From assembly GCF_900107675.1 (NCBI RefSeq), contig NZ_FNRI01000004.1:124001-188000 (forward strand): DNA of 64,000 bases, read 5' to 3'. The stretch's first letter is position 1; each line of letters starts with the position of its first letter. The DNA is from Alistipes timonensis JC136. Lineage in GTDB: Bacteria > Bacteroidota > Bacteroidia > Bacteroidales > Rikenellaceae. The notes beneath the pieces are model-generated. The model was not told the DNA's origin and ran no database searches. It saw nothing but the letters and a program-made list of their open reading frames with translations. A program made the translations under genes and the position numbers. This document shows positions 41,252-50,553 of this stretch, in pieces.

Positions 41252-42301
41252 TTAAAGAATCAGCATTGCGTCTCCGTATGTGCCGAAACGGTACCCTTCC
41301 TCCTTGGCTATCTTGTAGGCATTCATGACGGTTTCATACCCGCCGAACGCTGCCACCATCATCAGTTGCGTGGAGTAGGGCAGGTGGAGGTTGGTCACCA
41401 TGGCGTCGGCCACCGTGAACTCATAGGGCGCGAAGATGAACTTGTTGGTCCATCCCTCCATGGGTTTTATCAGGCCGTTGGTCGAGACGGCGGTTTCGAT
41501 CGTGCGCATGACCGTCGTGCCGATGGCCACGACCTTGCGTCCGGCGTTCTTGGCCTCGTTTACCGCGCCGGCGGCCTCCTCGGTGACGAAGAACTGCTCG
41601 GAATCCATCTTGTGCTTCGAGAGGTCCTCGACATCCACCGTGCGGAAGTTGCCCAACCCCACGTGGAGCGTCACGAACGTCTTGTCCACCCCTTTGATCT
41701 CCATGCGTTTCATCAGGTGCTTCGAGAAGTGCATGCCGGCCGTCGGAGCCGCCACGGCGCCCTCCTTTTCGGCGAAGATCGTCTGGTAGCGATCGGCATC
41801 CTCGGGCTCGACCTTTTCGCGCACCCACTTGGGCAGGGGCGTTTCGCCCAGTGCGAAGAGCGTCTGTTTGAACTCCTCGTAGGAGCCGTCGAACAGGAAG
41901 CGCAGCGTGCGGCCGCGCGAGGTGGTGTTGTCGATTACCTCGGCCACCAGCAGGTCGTCGTCGCCGAAATAGAGTTTGTTGCCGATACGGATTTTGCGTG
42001 CCGGGTCCACCAGTACGTCCCACAGCCGCAGTTCGCGGTTCAGCTCGCGCAGCAGGAAAATTTCGATCTCGGCGCCGGTCTTCTCCTTGTTGCCGTAGAG
42101 GCGTGCCGGGAAAACTTTCGTATCGTTGAAGACGAACAGGTCCTTTTCGTCGAAATACTCGATGATGTCTTTGAAAATGCGGTGTTCGATGGTGCCCTTG
42201 GCGCGGTTAATGACCATCAGCCGGGATTCGTCGCGGTTGTCGGCCGGGTATTTGGCCAGCATTTCGGGCGAAAAGTCGTACCCGTATTGCGATAGTTTCA
42301 T
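41252..42301 (-). CDS. queA: S-adenosylmethionine:tRNA ribosyltransferase-isomerase
   Basis: A 349-residue enzyme from the ATG at 42301 (MKLSQYGYDF); the frame is open 12 codons further upstream but without support. Blocks: LIAKYP-like MLAKYPADNRDESRLMV, FNDTKVFPARLYG, KWVREKVEPEDADRYQTIFA, GAVAAPTAGMHFS and TLHVGLGNFRTV. It transfers the ribosyl part of SAM to preQ1 in tRNA to form epoxyqueuosine. First residues and length are normal. truB is 62 bp upstream on the same strand. Confidence 0.97.
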   Translation of the reverse strand: MKLSQYGYDFSPEMLAKYPADNRDESRLMVINRAKGTIEHRIFKDIIEYFDEKDLFVFNDTKVFPARLYGNKEKTGAEIEIFLLRELNRELRLWDVLVDPARKIRIGNKLYFGDDDLLVAEVIDNTTSRGRTLRFLFDGSYEEFKQTLFALGETPLPKWVREKVEPEDADRYQTIFAEKEGAVAAPTAGMHFSKHLMKRMEIKGVDKTFVTLHVGLGNFRTVDVEDLSKHKMDSEQFFVTEEAAGAVNEAKNAGRKVVAIGTTVMRTIETAVSTNGLIKPMEGWTNKFIFAPYEFTVADAMVTNLHLPYSTQLMMVAAFGGYETVMNAYKIAKEEGYRFGTYGDAMLIL

Positions 42302-42363
42302 AGATGAACGCTCTTTTTTACGTTTGAAAAAATACACAGATTATTTTCTATACGCAAAAAGAG

Positions 42364-43089
42364 CTATTTTGTTTCAATTTTTTGCAGATTTTCCAGAAAA
42401 TCATCCAGTTCATACGCTTTTTCGAGCGTGAATCCGCCGCTGCGCGTGCGGCGCAGGGATGAGAGATGGGCTCCGCTGCGGAGCGCCTGTCCGATCTCGT
42501 GGGCCAGCGACCGGATGTAGGTGCCTTTGCTGCATCGCACCCGGATGCGCACCCGCGGAAGGGCGTACTCCACGATCTCCATTTCGTAAATGGTGATCAA
42601 CGCCTGGCGCACGGCGACCTCCTCGCCGGCCCGGGCCAGTTCGTAGGCGCGCGTACCCTCGATCTTCTTGGCCGAGTAGACGGGCGGGGTTTGCAGCCGC
42701 TCGCCGGTGAGCGAGGCAAGCGCCTCTTCGACCGCTTCGCGCGTGATGTGTTCGTAGGGATAGGTTTGGTCGATCTCGTGTTCGAGGTCGTAGCTCGGGG
42801 TCGTGGCGCCCAGCATCACGTCGGCTATATACTCCTTCTCTTCGGCCTGCAGGGCGTCTACCAGTTTCGTGGCGCGGCCGATGCAGACCAGCAGGATGCC
42901 CGAAGCCAGCGGGTCGAGCGTTCCGGCGTGTCCGACTTTGATCTTGCGGTAGCCGAGTTTGCGCAGGGCGAATTTGACCTTGCGGACCACGTCGGTCGAG
43001 GTCCAGCGGAGGGGTTTGTCCAGAACGGCGATGTAGCCGTCTTCGAAGTTGATGCCGCGGAAATCCAGCGGTTCTCGGGTTATGGGCAT
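42364..43089 (-). CDS. truB: tRNA pseudouridine(55) synthase
   Basis: A 241-residue enzyme starting at the ATG at 43089, 5 bp after uppP; the longer open frame upstream runs antisense-free through uppP in another frame and is a shadow. VLDKPLRWTSTDVV, the catalytic KVGHAGTLDPLASG (Asp59) and GTYIRSLAHEIG are present. The C-terminal PUA domain of E. coli TruB is missing, as in many Bacteroidota. It makes the T-loop pseudouridine 55 in tRNAs. Confidence 0.96.
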   Translation of the reverse strand: MPITREPLDFRGINFEDGYIAVLDKPLRWTSTDVVRKVKFALRKLGYRKIKVGHAGTLDPLASGILLVCIGRATKLVDALQAEEKEYIADVMLGATTPSYDLEHEIDQTYPYEHITREAVEEALASLTGERLQTPPVYSAKKIEGTRAYELARAGEEVAVRQALITIYEMEIVEYALPRVRIRVRCSKGTYIRSLAHEIGQALRSGAHLSSLRRTRSGGFTLEKAYELDDFLENLQKIETK

Positions 43090-43094
43090 GGGCG

Positions 43095-43880
43095 TCAGAG
43101 GATGGAGAAGACGATTGAAACGAGCCCTGCGAGGCAGCAGTAGAGGGCGAACCAGATCAGCTTGCCGCGTTTGACCACCTCGATCATGAATTTGCAGGCC
43201 AGCGTTCCCGAAATGAAGGCCGCGAGGAATCCGCCGACGAGGGCTCCCGCCGGGATGTCCATGGCTGCGACCTCGCCCGAACAGATGTCTAACAGCATCT
43301 TGCCCAGGATGACCGGGATGACCATGATGAACGAGAAGTTGGCGACCTCCTCCTTGCTCTTGCCGAGCAGCAGTCCCGTGGCGATGGTCGATCCCGACCG
43401 TGAAAGGCCGGGGAGCGTGGCCGCAGCCTGTGCGAGGCCGATGACGAAGGCGTTGCCGAAGGTGATTCCCTTCCTGGCGCGCGGTTTGGCGAAATAGGCG
43501 AAGGTCAGCAGTTGCGCCGTGAGCATCAGCATGGCGCCGACGAAGGTCAGCGATGCGAAGAACGTTTCGATCTGTTCGGCGAAGAGCACCCCGACGATGC
43601 CGGCCGGGATCATCGAGACGACGATTTTGAGGATGTAGGCCTGCTGTTCGTTGAAATGCCGCGAAAAGAGTCCCTGCAACAGGTGCAGCAGTTCGCGCCA
43701 CAGCACGACGACGGTGCTCAGCACCGTGGCGGCGTGCAGCATGACGTCGAAGGTGATGTTGTTTTCGAGCTCCACGCCCAGCACTTCCTTGGCGATCTGG
43801 AGGTGTCCGCTGCTCGATACGGGAAGAAATTCGGTGATGCCCTGCACGATGCCGAGCAGGATAGCTTGCAGTGTGTCCAT
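43095..43880 (-). CDS. uppP: Undecaprenyl-diphosphatase (UppP/BacA)
   Basis: A 261-residue membrane enzyme with about seven to eight transmembrane helices. The two active-site blocks are GIVQGITEFLPVSSSGHL and LPGLSRSGSTIATG. It recycles undecaprenyl pyrophosphate to the monophosphate for peptidoglycan and glycan export and gives bacitracin tolerance. It starts directly after the DUF3098 gene's stop and sits in the ftsX-DUF3098-uppP-truB-queA block that I know from other Bacteroidota. Confidence 0.97.
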   Translation of the reverse strand: MDTLQAILLGIVQGITEFLPVSSSGHLQIAKEVLGVELENNITFDVMLHAATVLSTVVVLWRELLHLLQGLFSRHFNEQQAYILKIVVSMIPAGIVGVLFAEQIETFFASLTFVGAMLMLTAQLLTFAYFAKPRARKGITFGNAFVIGLAQAAATLPGLSRSGSTIATGLLLGKSKEEVANFSFIMVIPVILGKMLLDICSGEVAAMDIPAGALVGGFLAAFISGTLACKFMIEVVKRGKLIWFALYCCLAGLVSIVFSIL

Positions 43881-44138
43881 TTAGTACCTCTTCATGATGG
43901 CATATATCTCGATGACGAATCCGCCGATCACCAGGATCGGGGCCAGCGTGATGCGCCGCCACGAGAACATCGCGTAGTTGAATTCATCGGGCGAATCGCT
44001 GCCGCCGCCGGCCATCAGGACAAAGCCCAGGAGGATGACGGCGAATCCGATTGCCAGCAGGACGTAGTTGCGCCGGGTCAGCGGCATGCGGGTATCCTCC
44101 TGCGCGGGGTCCTGCGTTTTTTTCTGCTCCTTTTTCAT
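43881..44138 (-). CDS. DUF3098 small membrane protein
   Basis: An 85-residue protein with a charged N terminus (KKEQKKTQDPAQED) and two transmembrane helices (YVLLAIGFAVILLGFVLMAGG and LAPILVIGGFVIEIYAIM). The GGGSDSPDEFNYAMFSWRRI segment between them matches DUF3098. It lies back to back with ftsX (0-bp gap) and uppP, so a role around division or lipid carrier recycling is a reasonable guess. No biochemical function is known. Confidence 0.88.
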   Translation of the reverse strand: MKKEQKKTQDPAQEDTRMPLTRRNYVLLAIGFAVILLGFVLMAGGGSDSPDEFNYAMFSWRRITLAPILVIGGFVIEIYAIMKRY

Positions 44139-45020
44139 TTAATATAGGTATATCTTGTTCGACTTCATGTTGACGAATTTGTTGAGGGCCGCGAAGGTGA
44201 AGAGCCCCGATATGACGATGCCGCCGACGACCATCGACCCGAGGATGATGGCGATCTTGCCTGCTTCGGCAATGGTCATCAGCTCGGGCACGGCTTCGTT
44301 GAGCCCGTAGACCGCGAGGACGAACAGCGCCGAGGCAGCCACGCCGGCCAGTATTCCCTGTGTGACGCTGCTTCCGAGGAAGGGCTTCATGATGAACCAT
44401 TTGGTAGCTCCGACCAGCTTCATCGTGTTGATGAGGTAGCGTTTCGAGAAGATCGCCAGCCGGATGGTGTTGCTCAGCAGGATCAGCGAGATGACCAGCA
44501 GCGCCCCGCCGAACATCAGCAGCACGAGGCGGATCTTGTTCACCGTGGCGTGCAGCCGCTCGGCCATCAGCGCGGGGTACGACACCCGGTCGACGCCCCC
44601 GATGCGCCCGACGGCGGCGATGAACGAGTCGAGCAGCTCCTTGTCCGCCGAGGCGGAGGTCAGCGTGAGTTCGAACGAATCCAGCAGGGGATTCTCCTGC
44701 AGAATCTCCTCGAACGAACTGTTGAACATTTTGCGGAACTCCTGGTCGTCGATTTTCTCCTCCTTGGGCGAGTAGGCGATCGTCGCGACCATTTCTTCGG
44801 CCGTCAGCCGTTTGTTGATGGCCTCTTTCTGCTCGTCGGAGAGTCCGTTCTTCAGCTCCACGGTGACGGCGATGCTCTCCTGCAGCGTGTCGGCGACCTT
44901 CAGCGCCGCCACCATCAGGTAGCCCACCGATCCCAGCAGGAACAGTACGAGCGTGATGCTCACCGTCGATACGATGTAGGAGTTGCGGACCTTTCGTTTC
45001 AACCGCTTGTCATCTTTCAT
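44139..45020 (-). CDS. ftsX: Cell division permease FtsX
   Basis: A 293-residue inner-membrane protein with four transmembrane helices: ~18-40, then three near 165-190, 215-245 and 260-285. A periplasmic loop (~45-155) lies between the first two. The MacB-like FtsX domain shows LLSNTIRLAIFSKRYLIN and MKLVGATKWFI. With the ATPase FtsE, not in this window, it activates periplasmic peptidoglycan hydrolases during division. It starts 4 bp after the YfhO gene and leads the DUF3098-uppP-truB-queA run. Confidence 0.95.
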   Translation of the reverse strand: MKDDKRLKRKVRNSYIVSTVSITLVLFLLGSVGYLMVAALKVADTLQESIAVTVELKNGLSDEQKEAINKRLTAEEMVATIAYSPKEEKIDDQEFRKMFNSSFEEILQENPLLDSFELTLTSASADKELLDSFIAAVGRIGGVDRVSYPALMAERLHATVNKIRLVLLMFGGALLVISLILLSNTIRLAIFSKRYLINTMKLVGATKWFIMKPFLGSSVTQGILAGVAASALFVLAVYGLNEAVPELMTIAEAGKIAIILGSMVVGGIVISGLFTFAALNKFVNMKSNKIYLY

Positions 45021-45024
45021 AACC

Positions 45025-47517
45025 TTACGCTTTTTTCTTCCTGAAACAATAGACCAGCGCCGCGACGGCTCCCAGCAGGATTGCGAGCGACGCCGTGAGC
45101 GTCACGCCCTCGACGGCCGTCCAGCTCGGTGCGCGGAACCGCCATTCGACGGTGTGCTTTCCGGCGGGGAGCTTCATCGCCCGCAGGACGTAGTCGGCCC
45201 GGAAGCAGGGCATCTCCTCGCCGTCGACACAGGCCGTCCAGCCGTGGTCGTAGAAGATCTCCGAGAAGACCGCCACGGCCTCTTCCGGCGCCGTGTATTC
45301 GTATTTGAGGTAGTTCGGGCGGTACTCCGTCAGCGCGATCGAGCGCACGAGCGCCGTATCGGCCCCGGTGCTTCCGGCCTGCCACTCTTCGGCGAAAGCC
45401 TTGTCCCGGGGATTGACCACCGCCGTCGTTTTGAGGTCGGTCGTGCCCAGCAGGTCGATCTCCTGCTGCGGGGTTTCTCCCGCGACGAGGCGGTCGACGA
45501 ACCACGCCGCGCCGTTGGCCGTCGTCCGCAGACGCGGCTCGGGCTGGTTGTCCTGCCCCGGAACGATCAGGTAGCGGGTGTTGAGCATGTCCAGCACTCC
45601 GTCGTCGATGTTCGACAGATAACGGTCGATCAGGTCTTGGTAGCGGGCCAGTTTGGCGCCGTGGTATCCGCCCACCGAGCGGTGGAAATAGCTGGTCGTG
45701 GCGTCGTTGAACGGGCTCACCGTGAGGTTCAGCACCCGGTAGCCCAAATCCTTGTCCTGCATGATCGCCTTGTCGGCTGCCGAGGCCGTCACCTGTCGGC
45801 GGCGCGCCGATTCGAATTTGTCGTGTCCGAGGAACCGCAGGTCCACCGGCACGAGGTCCAGCAGCATCACGCCCGCCAACAACCCCGTCAGCACGTATTT
45901 GTTGATCTTCCGCAGGGCGAACAGCGCCACGCCGCCCGCCGCCAGCAGGATCATCAGCAGCGAACGCCACGCGTCGGCCTGCATCATCGCCGCACGGTCG
46001 GCGGCCATGGCGTCGGCCGTCGCTTCGGCCCATTCGACATCCATGCCGCGGTCGATGTACGACTGCATGTTGTTGCTTTCGAAAATGTGGCGGAACGTGT
46101 CGGTCATCATCGCGGCGCTCTCTCCGCGCCCGAAGTCGAAGAACGCCCCTCCGGCCACGGCCAGCAGCAGGCACAGCCCGCCCGTGACGCCCGCTGCCCA
46201 GGCCAGCGCGCGCATCAGCCGCTCACGCGGAATCTCCTCTTTCCAGAGCCGCATCAGTGCCAGCGCGCCCAGCAGCGGCACGGCCCATTGGACGACGACG
46301 AGCGTCATCGAGACCGTGCGGAATTTGTTGTATCCGGGGAGGTATTTGAAGGCGAATTCGGTGAATCCCATCAGGTTGCGGCCCCAGGCCAGCAGGATCA
46401 TCACGACGCATGCGGCGATGATCCACCATTTGTTGCGTCCCCGGGCCAGTGCGATGCCCAGCGCCGCGAGGAACACCGCCGCGGCCCCGAGGTACGTCGG
46501 GCCGCCCGTGTAGGGCTGCGTGCCCCAGTAGGCGGGCAACTGCTGCGCCGCGCCGCGCAGTCCGTATTCGTTCAGCACGGCGGCCGTCTCTCCGTCGGCC
46601 GGGAAAGTCGTGGCCGACTCGCGGCCCATGAAATCGGGGATCAGCAGGTTGAAAGTCTCGGCTTTGCCGTAGCTCCACGCCGTAGCGTAGTCGAGTGCGA
46701 GGCCGCTTTTCGAGGTTTCGGCCGTCGCCGCGAGTTCCGAGCCGCCGCGGATGGTCTCCTTCGAATGTTTGGCCGTGTACCACAGGGACGAGAAGTTCGA
46801 CCCCACGGCCAGGATGCCCGCCGCGGCCAGCGCCGCTGTGCGCAGGGCGAAATTTTTCATCCGTTTTTCCCGGAAGGAGACGATGCCTTCGCTGACCCAG
46901 AAAGCGGCCATCGCCACGAGGAAATAGTAGGTGATCTGCGGATGGTTGGCGCCGATCTCGAGCGACGCCGTGAGCGCCGTGAGCGCCGCGCCGCACCAGA
47001 TGTTGCCCCTCAGCGTCATCCACGCGCCGCCCATCATCAGCGGGGCGTAGACCAGTGCCCACATCTTTGTGACGTGCCCCGCGCCGATAATCAGCAGGAA
47101 ATAGGTCGACAGTCCGTAGGCCAGCGCCGCGACGATCCCCACCCAGGGGTTGACACCGAAAACAAGCAGCATCAGCCACATCGAGACCATGGCGAAGAAG
47201 AGGAATGCCGCCGGAGTGTCCATGATCTTCACGAGCTGCCCGACGGTGCGCTTCACCAGCTGGGCCGGGTAGGCGACGTTGATCAGGTAGGCCGGCATGC
47301 CGCCGAACATGCCGCCCGTCCACTGGGGGTCTTCGCCCGTTGCGGCGCGCATGTCGCTGATGTCCTTGGCCATGCCTTCATACTGGATGACGTCGTGCTG
47401 GGGGAGCACCTCGCCGCGGAACTGCGGGGCGAAGTAGAGCGCGCTCACCACGAAGAAGAGCACGAGGGCTGTTGCCGTCGGCAGCAGCTTGGATCGTATC
47501 GTGTTCGAAAATTCCAT
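45025..47517 (-). CDS. YfhO family polytopic membrane protein
   Basis: An 830-residue membrane protein; I start at the ATG at 47517 (MEFSNTIRSKLLP), although the frame is open to 47586. About 12-14 transmembrane helices are spread over residues ~10-550, followed by a soluble beta-rich domain and a last helix with a basic tail (YCFRKKKA). YfhO proteins have a GT-C fold and glycosylate wall polymers from polyprenyl-linked sugars in Gram-positives; the role in Bacteroidota is unknown. A TACCTTTG box (minus) lies 124 bp upstream. Confidence 0.88.
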   Translation of the reverse strand: MEFSNTIRSKLLPTATALVLFFVVSALYFAPQFRGEVLPQHDVIQYEGMAKDISDMRAATGEDPQWTGGMFGGMPAYLINVAYPAQLVKRTVGQLVKIMDTPAAFLFFAMVSMWLMLLVFGVNPWVGIVAALAYGLSTYFLLIIGAGHVTKMWALVYAPLMMGGAWMTLRGNIWCGAALTALTASLEIGANHPQITYYFLVAMAAFWVSEGIVSFREKRMKNFALRTAALAAAGILAVGSNFSSLWYTAKHSKETIRGGSELAATAETSKSGLALDYATAWSYGKAETFNLLIPDFMGRESATTFPADGETAAVLNEYGLRGAAQQLPAYWGTQPYTGGPTYLGAAAVFLAALGIALARGRNKWWIIAACVVMILLAWGRNLMGFTEFAFKYLPGYNKFRTVSMTLVVVQWAVPLLGALALMRLWKEEIPRERLMRALAWAAGVTGGLCLLLAVAGGAFFDFGRGESAAMMTDTFRHIFESNNMQSYIDRGMDVEWAEATADAMAADRAAMMQADAWRSLLMILLAAGGVALFALRKINKYVLTGLLAGVMLLDLVPVDLRFLGHDKFESARRRQVTASAADKAIMQDKDLGYRVLNLTVSPFNDATTSYFHRSVGGYHGAKLARYQDLIDRYLSNIDDGVLDMLNTRYLIVPGQDNQPEPRLRTTANGAAWFVDRLVAGETPQQEIDLLGTTDLKTTAVVNPRDKAFAEEWQAGSTGADTALVRSIALTEYRPNYLKYEYTAPEEAVAVFSEIFYDHGWTACVDGEEMPCFRADYVLRAMKLPAGKHTVEWRFRAPSWTAVEGVTLTASLAILLGAVAALVYCFRKKKA

Positions 47518-47640
47518 TTTACCGGGTCTTAACCAATTAACAAAAAGTACGAGAACGTCGGACGGGGCCAAAGCCGAATCGCGCATGGCTCGACGAAATT
47601 TTCCGCTCTTTTTCCGAAAGCGCCGTTACGGCACCGGCCT

Positions 47641-47648
47641 CAAAGGTA
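47641..47648 (-). promoter_or_regulatory. -7 promoter box of the yfhO-ftsX operon
   Basis: The minus strand reads TACCTTTG, 124 bp before the YfhO ATG, giving a leader of about 115 nt. I see no riboswitch-like structure in that leader. Confidence 0.55.
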
Positions 47649-47691
47649 CGAAAAAATAGTTACTTCCCGAGTCGTGATTGCGAAAAATCAC

Positions 47692-47699
47692 TATCTTTG
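47692..47699 (+). promoter_or_regulatory. -7 promoter box of the polyprenyl synthetase gene
   Basis: TATCTTTG ends 5 bp before the ATG at 47705, so the transcript is expected to start at or beside the start codon. It shares a 187-bp divergent region with the YfhO gene. Confidence 0.7.
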
Positions 47700-47704
47700 T
47701 CCCT

Positions 47705-48694
47705 ATGATTACACTCGATGACATTCACAAACCCGTGACTGCCGAACTGGAGGCTTTCGACGAATTTGTCGACCGCCAGTTCACGGCTGAGGGGGAGTTG
47801 CTTTCCGATATGTTGCGTTATGCCCTTTCCACGCGCGGGAAAGGTATCCGTCCCATGCTGGTGATGCTTTCTGCGGCGATGAATGCTCCGGTGAAAGGCG
47901 CCGCGATGGGTCGTCGGGCCTGTCTGGCCGCCATGCTGGTCGAAATGATCCATGTGGCGTCGCTGATCCACGACGATGTGATCGACGAATCGGACATGCG
48001 CCGCGGGCAGCCTTCGGCCAACGCCCGCTGGCAGTCGCATAAGGCTGTGATCCTGGGCGACTATATTCTTGCCAAGAACATGAACATCGGTTTGCAGAGC
48101 GGGCAGTTCGACCTGGTGACCCACGTCTGCGGCTCGATGGCCGCGCTGTGCGAAGGCGAGGTCCTGCAGGACGATTGTGCCAGGAACCGCACGATGACCC
48201 GCCAGGCCTACCTCGATATTATATATAAGAAGACCGCCAGCCTGCTGGGCGTCAGCGCTTCGGCCGGGGCGCTGGCCGTAGGGGCCACGCGCGACAAGGT
48301 CGCCACGATGCGCCGTTTCGGCGAAGCCGTGGGCATGGCTTTCCAGATACAGGACGACATCCTCGATTATACCCCCTCCGCACATACGGGCAAACCCGCC
48401 AACAACGACCTGCGGGAGGGTAAGATCACCCTGCCGCTGCTCTCGGTGCTCGACCGGGCTTCGGACGAACGCCGCGCCGATCTGCTGGCCCGGCTGGCCC
48501 GCTGCCGCGAGGACGACGACGCGGTCGAATACCTGCGCTCGGTGGTCGAGAACGAAGGCGGCCTGACCTTCGCCGCCGAAGTGATGCAGGGCTATATTAC
48601 GCGGGCCGTGGAGATGCTCGCCGATTACGAAGATTCCGAATACCGCTCGGCGCTGATCAACCTCTGTGCCTACATTGCGGAGCGGGACCGCTGA
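47705..48694 (+). CDS. Polyprenyl synthetase (trans-long-chain prenyl diphosphate synthase)
   Basis: A 329-residue all-alpha isoprenoid synthase starting at the ATG at 47705; the longer frame upstream crosses the promoter. The two aspartate-rich motifs are LIHDDVIDESDMRRG and FQIQDDILDY, with the KGIRPMLV substrate block before them and the GKITLPLL block after. It extends farnesyl or geranylgeranyl diphosphate with IPP, most likely to make the side chain of menaquinone. It stands 33 bp before an MFS transporter gene. Confidence 0.95.
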   Translation: MITLDDIHKPVTAELEAFDEFVDRQFTAEGELLSDMLRYALSTRGKGIRPMLVMLSAAMNAPVKGAAMGRRACLAAMLVEMIHVASLIHDDVIDESDMRRGQPSANARWQSHKAVILGDYILAKNMNIGLQSGQFDLVTHVCGSMAALCEGEVLQDDCARNRTMTRQAYLDIIYKKTASLLGVSASAGALAVGATRDKVATMRRFGEAVGMAFQIQDDILDYTPSAHTGKPANNDLREGKITLPLLSVLDRASDERRADLLARLARCREDDDAVEYLRSVVENEGGLTFAAEVMQGYITRAVEMLADYEDSEYRSALINLCAYIAERDR

Positions 48695-48727
48695 TACGAA
48701 GAAACTTATTAACCTAAATTGATAAAA

Positions 48728-50032
48728 ATGGAGACAAAAAAACAAAATTATGTTTTGCCGATCGTCGTGATGATCTTCCTCTTCGGTATGATCTCGTTCG
48801 TGACGAATCTGGCTTCGCCGATGGGTGACATTCTGAAGTATCAGTTCAACGTTCCGAACTGGATGGGTACGCTGGGCGTATTCGCCAACTTCATCGCCTA
48901 TGCGATCATGGGCTATCCTGCAGGCAACATGCTTCAGAAGTACGGCTACAAGAAGACCGCGCTGGTCGCCATCGCCGTCGGTTTCATCGGTGTCGGCATC
49001 CAGACGTTGTCCGGTACGGCCCAGAGTTTCGGCGTTTACCTGCTGGGCGCTTTCATCGCAGGTTTCTCCATGTGTCTGCTCAATACGGTCGTCAACCCCA
49101 TGCTGAACAAGCTCGGCGGCGGCGGTAACAAGGGTAACCAGTTGATCCAGGCCGGCGGGTCGTTCAACTCGCTCTGCGGTACGGCCGTGATTATCCTGAC
49201 GGGCCTGCTGATCCCGGAAGGTATCAAAAACGCGCAGATCAGCAATGTGTTCCCGCTGATGTACGCCGCGCTGGCCATCTTCGCGTTCGCTTTCGTGGTA
49301 ATCAGCCTGACGAAGATTCCGGAGACCAAGAAAGAGGTCGGACTGAAGAGCGCCGAGGTTTCGAAGTACGGTCCGCTGTCGTTCCGTCACTTCATTCTGG
49401 GCGCCGTCGCCATCTTCGTCTATGTGGGTATCGAAGTGGGTATTCCCAACGTGCTGCAGAAGTGGCTGCAGAATCCCGACCTGAACGTGCTGGGCGGCGG
49501 CGTGAATGCCGAGGCCGTTGCCGGATCGGTTGCCGCTACTTATTGGTTCCTGATGCTGGTCGGCCGTCTGCTGGGCGCCGCTGTCGGCAGCAAGGTATCC
49601 GCCAAGAGCATGCTGACCGTCGTTTCCGGCGTAGGCCTGCTGCTTACGCTGGGAGCGATGTTCCTGCCCGCGGTGGCTGTCAATCTCCCCGTCTTCAACG
49701 GTTCCGAGGGCTTCGGACTGGTGAATGTTCCCATTAACGCGGCTTTGCTGGTGCTTATCGGGCTTTGCACCTCGATCATGTGGGGCGGTATCTTCAACCT
49801 CGCTGTCGAAGGACTGGGCAAGTACACCGAGAAGGCTTCGGGTATCTTCATGGCGCTGGTTTGCGGCGGCGGTATCCTGCCCCTGCTTCAGAACGCGATC
49901 GTCGACGTTACCGACGGCGGCATGGGTTATCTGACCAGCTATTGGGTGATCGTGATCGCACTGGCCTACCTGCTCTACTACGCGCTCGTGGGTTCGAAGA
50001 ACGTCAACAAGGACATTCCCGTAACGGAATAA
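48728..50032 (+). CDS. Sugar MFS transporter (FucP/GluP-like)
   Basis: A 434-residue protein with 12 predicted transmembrane helices, starting at the ATG at 48728; an upstream in-frame TTG is unlikely. Family marks: FLFGMISFVTNLASPMGDIL, GYPAGNMLQKYGYKKTAL between helices 2 and 3, ALGSFNSL-like QAGGSFNSLCGTAV, and YVGIEVGIPNVLQKW. It resembles fucose, glucose or galactose H+ symporters in the inner membrane; the actual sugar is not evident. A strong terminator follows. Confidence 0.93.
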   Translation: METKKQNYVLPIVVMIFLFGMISFVTNLASPMGDILKYQFNVPNWMGTLGVFANFIAYAIMGYPAGNMLQKYGYKKTALVAIAVGFIGVGIQTLSGTAQSFGVYLLGAFIAGFSMCLLNTVVNPMLNKLGGGGNKGNQLIQAGGSFNSLCGTAVIILTGLLIPEGIKNAQISNVFPLMYAALAIFAFAFVVISLTKIPETKKEVGLKSAEVSKYGPLSFRHFILGAVAIFVYVGIEVGIPNVLQKWLQNPDLNVLGGGVNAEAVAGSVAATYWFLMLVGRLLGAAVGSKVSAKSMLTVVSGVGLLLTLGAMFLPAVAVNLPVFNGSEGFGLVNVPINAALLVLIGLCTSIMWGGIFNLAVEGLGKYTEKASGIFMALVCGGGILPLLQNAIVDVTDGGMGYLTSYWVIVIALAYLLYYALVGSKNVNKDIPVTE

Positions 50033-50061
50033 ATTTCAGCGGGCGTCTTCGCCCTGCCTTG

Positions 50062-50101
50062 TCCGGCCCGGATGGATTTTTTCATCCGGGCCGGATTTTT
50101 T
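50062..50101 (+). terminator. Terminator of the MFS transporter gene
   Basis: A 13-bp perfect stem (TCCGGCCCGGATG with CATCCGGGCCGGA) with loop GATTTTTT, then six T. A classic rho-independent terminator 30 bp after the stop codon. Confidence 0.9.
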
Positions 50102-50121
50102 CGTTCCGGGTGACCATAAAG

Positions 50122-50154
50122 AAAACAGGGTGTCCCGTCGGGACACCCTGTTTT
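50122..50154 (-). terminator. Terminator of rplS
   Basis: AAAACAGGGTGTCCC pairs perfectly with GGGACACCCTGTTTT around a 3-nt loop. On the minus strand it lies 18 bp past the rplS stop and ends in a T-tract. It is back to back with the plus-strand terminator at 50062. Confidence 0.9.
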
Positions 50155-50172
50155 TCTTCGCACCTTTGCGGA

Positions 50173-50553
50173 TTATTTCTTCTCCGTGCGGGTAATACGC
50201 TTCTCTTTGATGCGGGCCTTCTTGCCGGTCAGGTCGCGCAGGTAGTAGATACGTGCACGGCGTACGACACCGACCTTGTTGACCTCGATCTTCTCGATGT
50301 GAGGCGAGTAGAGGGGGAAGATACGCTCGACACCCACGCCGCCCGAAATCTTGCGGATGGTGAACATCTTGGTCTTGCCCGATCCCTTGATCTGGATCAC
50401 TACGCCGCGGAAACTCTGGATACGCTCCTTGTTACCCTCGACGATCTTGTAGGAGACGGTGATCGTGTCACCTGCCTTGAACGACGGTACGTCGGCGTCC
50501 GTCTTCGGCCACATCTGCTCGTTGACGAGCTTGATGATTGCGTCTTTGTTCAT
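50173..50553 (-). CDS. rplS: 50S ribosomal protein L19
   Basis: A 126-residue basic ribosomal protein. Conserved segments are FKAGDTITVSYKIVEGNKER, RIQSFRGVVI, RKISGGVGVERIFPLYSP and KVGVVRRARIYYLRDLTGKKARI. It lies at the 30S-50S interface. It is transcribed alone here, not with rpsP, rimM and trmD as in many bacteria, and has a ~160-nt leader with its own promoter and a strong terminator. Confidence 0.98.
   Translation of the reverse strand: MNKDAIIKLVNEQMWPKTDADVPSFKAGDTITVSYKIVEGNKERIQSFRGVVIQIKGSGKTKMFTIRKISGGVGVERIFPLYSPHIEKIEVNKVGVVRRARIYYLRDLTGKKARIKEKRITRTEKK

Noticed and set aside
43090..43962. An N-terminal extension of truB
   Set aside because: The region is uppP in another frame; TruB motifs begin right after the ATG at 43089.
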